Made by a program: the position numbers and the translations under genes. A DNA stretch of 15,027 nt, taken from NCBI GenBank assembly GCA_046758865.1, contig JBHIBD010000053.1, forward strand, positions 1 to 15,027. Direction: 5' to 3'. The notes below the pieces were generated by a model. The model was not told the origin of the DNA and made no database searches. It saw only the letters and a program-made list of their open reading frames with translations. The stretch's first letter is position 1. Each line of letters begins with the position of its first letter. Positions 12,309 to 15,027 of the stretch are shown here, in pieces. This DNA is from JBHIBD01 sp046758865. GTDB taxonomy: Bacteria > Planctomycetota > Brocadiia > Brocadiales > Bathyanammoxibiaceae.

Positions 12309-13823
12309 CTATTTCAGGCTATGCTGTTGTGCTTTCTGATTTCCTATCTCTACAATCTTGGAGATGATGTCGGTGGTTGAGACTCCCTGAACAAGTGGTG
12401 CAAGCACTACCTTGCCTCCATAGGACTCCACGGACTCACGTCCCACCACCCCTTTTTCCTTCCAGTCTTCACCCTTCACCAACACATCCGGCCTTACACT
12501 CTTTACCAACTCCTCCGGGGTAGATTCATCAAATAGTACCACGTAGTCCACATCCTCCAGAGCAGCAAGGACCCTGGCCCTATCTGCCTCCGGCAGCACA
12601 GGCCGACCCAGACCCTTCATGTCATTAACTGAGCGGTCCGTATTGAGTCCCACTACCAGCAACTCGCCCTGGTTGCGGGCAAATCCAAGGTACTCTATGT
12701 GGCCCCTATGCAGGATGTCAAAACAACCGTTTGTAAAGACTATCCTTTCCCCCCTGGAGCGATGGTTATCTAATATTTCCTTTAACTCCTTGACGGTCTT
12801 AATCTTCTCAAGTGAGGGGTGATTCCCAGAGAGTTCTCTCAGCATCTCTTCTTTGCTGACAGGGGCTACGCCTATCTTTCCAACCTCGATGCCCGCGGCT
12901 ACATTTGCCAGCCGTGCAGCATCTACAAAATCAAAGCCCCCAGCCACTACAAACGTTATTATGCTCAGTATCATATCTCCAGCGCCAGTAACGTCATATA
13001 TCTCCCGAGGGGTTGTGGGAAGGATGAGGTGGGTCCCGTCCCTCTGATACAGGAATATACCGTCCTTATCTAGCGTTATTATGGCACACTGGAGGTCTAG
13101 GCCATTCACCAACTTGCTACCGGCGCTCTCAAGATTCTCCGGACTTGACGTATCTACACCGGTCATTATCTCTGTTTCATGGCGGTTGGGGGTGACGGCA
13201 GCGACCCCTTTGTAGAGCGAGCAGTCGCTACTCACCCTGGGGTCCACGATAATGGGTTTTTTTGCTGCGCTTCCCAGGCTGGAAATGGTCGTGAGAAGCC
13301 TTTCGGTGAGTAGTCCCTTGTTCATGTCGGACAGGGCCACAGCATCGCATCGGTGCAGGTTTGTCTCGATATAGTTTATGACCTTGTCTTCTATCTCCCT
13401 CGGTGGGGGGTGTGTCCTTTCGTAATCAATCCTAAGAAGCTGCTGGACAGCGCGTCCTGCCGTATGGAGATGGCCCATCATACGGGTCTTTACCGTGGTT
13501 GGGCGTTCCGTATCCACGAATATCCCAGAGGTATCTATACCTAATTTCTTTATCATCTGGGAAAGGTCCTGGCCCTCGGTATCTTGACCCACTATCCCTG
13601 TACAGAGAACCTTTGCGCCAAGATGGATGAGATTGGCTACGACAGCGCCTGCGCCGCCGGGGCGCAATTCTTCTCGTGCGACGTTTATCACTGGTATAGG
13701 CGCCTCCGGTGAGATGCGGTTTACTTCTCCCCATACATACTTGTCCAACATGAGGTCGCCTACTACCATTATGGTAGGACTCTTGATATCTGTCAGGATT
13801 TGTATCAGTCTGCTATGCAACAC
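12309..13823 (-). CDS. hldE: Bifunctional heptose-7-phosphate kinase / heptose-1-phosphate adenylyltransferase
   Basis: The 504-residue fusion carries both activities needed on either side of GmhB. Residues about 1-330 form the PfkB kinase: VVGDLMLDKYVWGEVNRISP (20-39), RPGGAGAVVANL (54-65), VDPR, TPNRHETEIMTG and DVTGAGDMI (277-285) with catalytic Asp283. Residues about 340-495 form the nucleotidyltransferase: VFTNGCFDILHRGH with HRGH at 372-375, VVGLNTDRSVNDMKG, and the C-terminal QGVSTTDIISKI. Lengths and motif order match ordinary HldE. The GTG at 13823 is the outermost start; a TTG at 13820 has better spacing from GAGGGAG. The gene overlaps the upstream YkgJ-like gene by 11 bp and is followed by gmhB after 91 bases. 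With the split pair at 7529-9035 it gives the genome two sets of this enzyme. Confidence 0.93.
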   Translation of the reverse strand: MLHSRLIQILTDIKSPTIMVVGDLMLDKYVWGEVNRISPEAPIPVINVAREELRPGGAGAVVANLIHLGAKVLCTGIVGQDTEGQDLSQMIKKLGIDTSGIFVDTERPTTVKTRMMGHLHTAGRAVQQLLRIDYERTHPPPREIEDKVINYIETNLHRCDAVALSDMNKGLLTERLLTTISSLGSAAKKPIIVDPRVSSDCSLYKGVAAVTPNRHETEIMTGVDTSSPENLESAGSKLVNGLDLQCAIITLDKDGIFLYQRDGTHLILPTTPREIYDVTGAGDMILSIITFVVAGGFDFVDAARLANVAAGIEVGKIGVAPVSKEEMLRELSGNHPSLEKIKTVKELKEILDNHRSRGERIVFTNGCFDILHRGHIEYLGFARNQGELLVVGLNTDRSVNDMKGLGRPVLPEADRARVLAALEDVDYVVLFDESTPEELVKSVRPDVLVKGEDWKEKGVVGRESVESYGGKVVLAPLVQGVSTTDIISKIVEIGNQKAQQHSLK

Positions 13824-14250
13824 AGGGCTCCCTCTGAGGACTACTGCATAATAAACTCAACAATAAAGGTGAGTAGTTCCACTCTATCCCATTCGCTACA
13901 CACAGGTCTTTAATCTTACGGTGGTACTTTTCATAGATGTCGGATGACGTGGTCCTCCAGTCCTCCTGGCAGTAGAATATCCTGCATGCCAGGGGCCTGC
14001 ATTCCCTTATTGTGCATTTGTTGTTAAATAGATACGGGCAGACCTCTTTCTTGATGACCGTCTTTGGCCATCCGACATTGTCAAGCATATAGCCTACCTC
14101 TATGTCACTCACGTATAGTGCATGGCCGTATTCTTGAAAATGACAGCACTTGCCGCATGCCTTGCACGGTGGTGCCAGGGTGGACAATTCTTCATCCAAG
14201 TCTCTATATATTTTGCGGAGCCCCTCTTCCCACTGCATCTTTACTTCCAT
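13813..14250 (-). CDS. YkgJ-type cysteine-cluster protein (putative metal-chelating)
   Basis: This small 145-residue protein has the Zn/Fe-chelating YkgJ-family pattern: CKACGKCC (Cys29, 32, 35, 36), then VCPYL (Cys71), NKCTIRECRPLACR (Cys79, 84, 89) and a further Cys94. The cysteine layout indicates bound metal or an Fe-S cluster; no specific reaction is known for most members. The stop lies inside the start of hldE (11-bp overlap), so it belongs to the LPS operon by position, though a role in LPS is inference only. The ATG at 14250 has AGGG 8 bases upstream; an ATG at 14238 with GGAAG upstream is an alternative. Confidence 0.8.
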   Translation of the reverse strand: MEVKMQWEEGLRKIYRDLDEELSTLAPPCKACGKCCHFQEYGHALYVSDIEVGYMLDNVGWPKTVIKKEVCPYLFNNKCTIRECRPLACRIFYCQEDWRTTSSDIYEKYHRKIKDLCVANGIEWNYSPLLLSLLCSSPQREPCVA

Positions 14251-14311
14251 TCGTCAAACCCTGGTTCTGAGCAAGAAACTCTATCCCGTACGAACTATTT
14301 TCAACAAGTTC

Positions 14312-15027
14312 TCAGTCCACTTCCGATAGGTAAGGCTTATTTGTCTCGTTACCAGTGTGGGGTTTATTTATAAAGTTTCTGGCGGCCTCATCAAGTTGAT
14401 ACTCGAGCAGTCTGCCGCAGTAGGCCTCGGCCCTGGGGACAGGGGAATCCCAAGAAGTAGAGACCAGGGAAAAGTCTACCCTATCATCTTTAAAGGTATC
14501 TCTCAGGATATTGTCTCTTATCTGCCCGAGGGTTAATTTTTTCCTCGCAACCTTGAACTTCTTTTTTCCTACAGTCTTAGCAATGGACTCAGCACTTCCA
14601 TCAGGATAGTTGTCCGCCAGCACCTTCAGCATGATTGCGTTATAGGCGTTTATCCAGAATGCAAGCTGTTCTTCCCTAGAAAATGACTCTAGCTCTCCCT
14701 TCTTTATTTTGGCAATCTTTTTTAGGAATCTTTTCAGGTGCGGTGTGTCCTTTATAACAGCATAGTCAACCTTGCCATTTGTAACGGACTCTTTGAGCAG
14801 CTTGTCCAAGTCGGAGTGGTCAAACTGGGCTGGATATAGTGCGCCTTTTTCCGCATCGTAGGACCATTTTTGGACGAAACGTTCACCGTTGTCAGAAAGC
14901 CCTGTCAGGTCGAACTCCCAACGTCCGCTCTGTAGTATATTCGCATGGCCATTCATCACCTTGGGAGAGACACCCTGCCCTTCTATCATACCAAAGCCCA
15001 TATTTATTGCAGTACTGAAGATAAGGC
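14312..15027 (-). CDS. DUF547-domain protein (5' end probably outside window)
   Basis: The frame is open to the right edge. The first ATG in the window (15001) has no ribosome-binding site, and the codons before it continue without a stop, so the true start probably lies upstream. Counting from 15001, residues about 55-220 match DUF547: LDKLLKESVTNGKVDYAVIK, FSREEQLAFWINAYNAIMLKVL, YPDGSAESI, LTLGQIRDNILRDTFKDDR, then an AEAYCGRLLEYQLDEAARNFIN tail. The strand that in many members reads HFALxCASxxCPxL is here DFSLVSTSWDSPVPRAEAY, without both cysteines. The N-terminal ~50 residues (NGHANILQSGRWEFDLTGL) look like beta strands of a further domain. Function is unknown; many DUF547 proteins are exported. 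It is the first visible gene of the minus-strand operon, 61 bases before the YkgJ-like gene. Confidence 0.8.
   Translation of the reverse strand, partial: LIFSTAINMGFGMIEGQGVSPKVMNGHANILQSGRWEFDLTGLSDNGERFVQKWSYDAEKGALYPAQFDHSDLDKLLKESVTNGKVDYAVIKDTPHLKRFLKKIAKIKKGELESFSREEQLAFWINAYNAIMLKVLADNYPDGSAESIAKTVGKKKFKVARKKLTLGQIRDNILRDTFKDDRVDFSLVSTSWDSPVPRAEAYCGRLLEYQLDEAARNFINKPHTGNETNKPYLSEVD

Noticed and set aside
13432..13734. Arg/Gly-rich 100-codon frame on the minus strand inside hldE
   Set aside because: It lies wholly within the strongly conserved hldE frame on the same strand and has low-complexity composition typical of a shadow frame.

Overview
The window reads as a piece of chromosome from a diderm (Gram-negative-type) bacterium. 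At least six genes belong to lipopolysaccharide (LPS) heptose and core assembly or LPS transport. Base composition is moderate and coding density is high; GTG starts (and one probable TTG) are frequent. I saw no rRNA, tRNA, phage, plasmid or CRISPR genes. The lineage cannot be fixed from the sequence. The mix of pentapeptide-repeat, YkgJ-type, DUF547 and LPS-heptose genes would fit a Planctomycetes-like or deltaproteobacteria-like anaerobe, but that is a guess.

Layout. (1) 1-2313, minus strand: a secreted or membrane-anchored pentapeptide-repeat protein cut by the left edge, preceded by an ArsB/NhaD-type ion transporter with an unusual N-terminal extension. (2) 2314-2711: a long non-coding stretch with two small palindromes, a 115-bp MITE-like element with 16-bp perfect terminal inverted repeats, and a strong sigma70-type promoter. 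(3) 2712-4244, plus strand: a RidA-family deaminase and a radical SAM/SPASM protein. (4) 4180-7395, minus strand: an LptF/LptG-family permease carrying a large coiled-coil insertion, followed by a tandem Kdo-kinase-like protein whose second kinase lobe looks degenerate. The kinase gene overlaps the convergent radical SAM gene by 65 bp. (5) 7396-7528: a compact divergent promoter region with near-consensus boxes on both strands. (6) 7529-9035, plus strand: a separate heptose-7-phosphate kinase and heptose-1-phosphate adenylyltransferase (split RfaE1/RfaE2 type), overlapping by 8 bp. (7) 9046-15027, minus strand: a likely operon read DUF547 protein, YkgJ-type cysteine-cluster protein, fused bifunctional HldE, GmhB phosphatase, B12-binding radical SAM protein, WaaF-type heptosyltransferase.

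How it fits together. HldE (kinase), GmhB (phosphatase) and HldE again (adenylyltransferase) provide three of the five usual steps to ADP-L-glycero-beta-D-manno-heptose; gmhA and hldD are not in the window. The WaaF-type enzyme would transfer the heptose to the LPS inner core. The LptF/G-like permease would belong to the machinery that extracts LPS from the inner membrane, and the Kdo-kinase-like protein may phosphorylate the inner core. Most unusual are the coexistence of a fused HldE and a split kinase/adenylyltransferase pair, the coiled-coil LptF-like protein, and the duplicated kinase. These suggest a non-standard surface glycolipid pathway. No wholly new defence or mobile system is evident.
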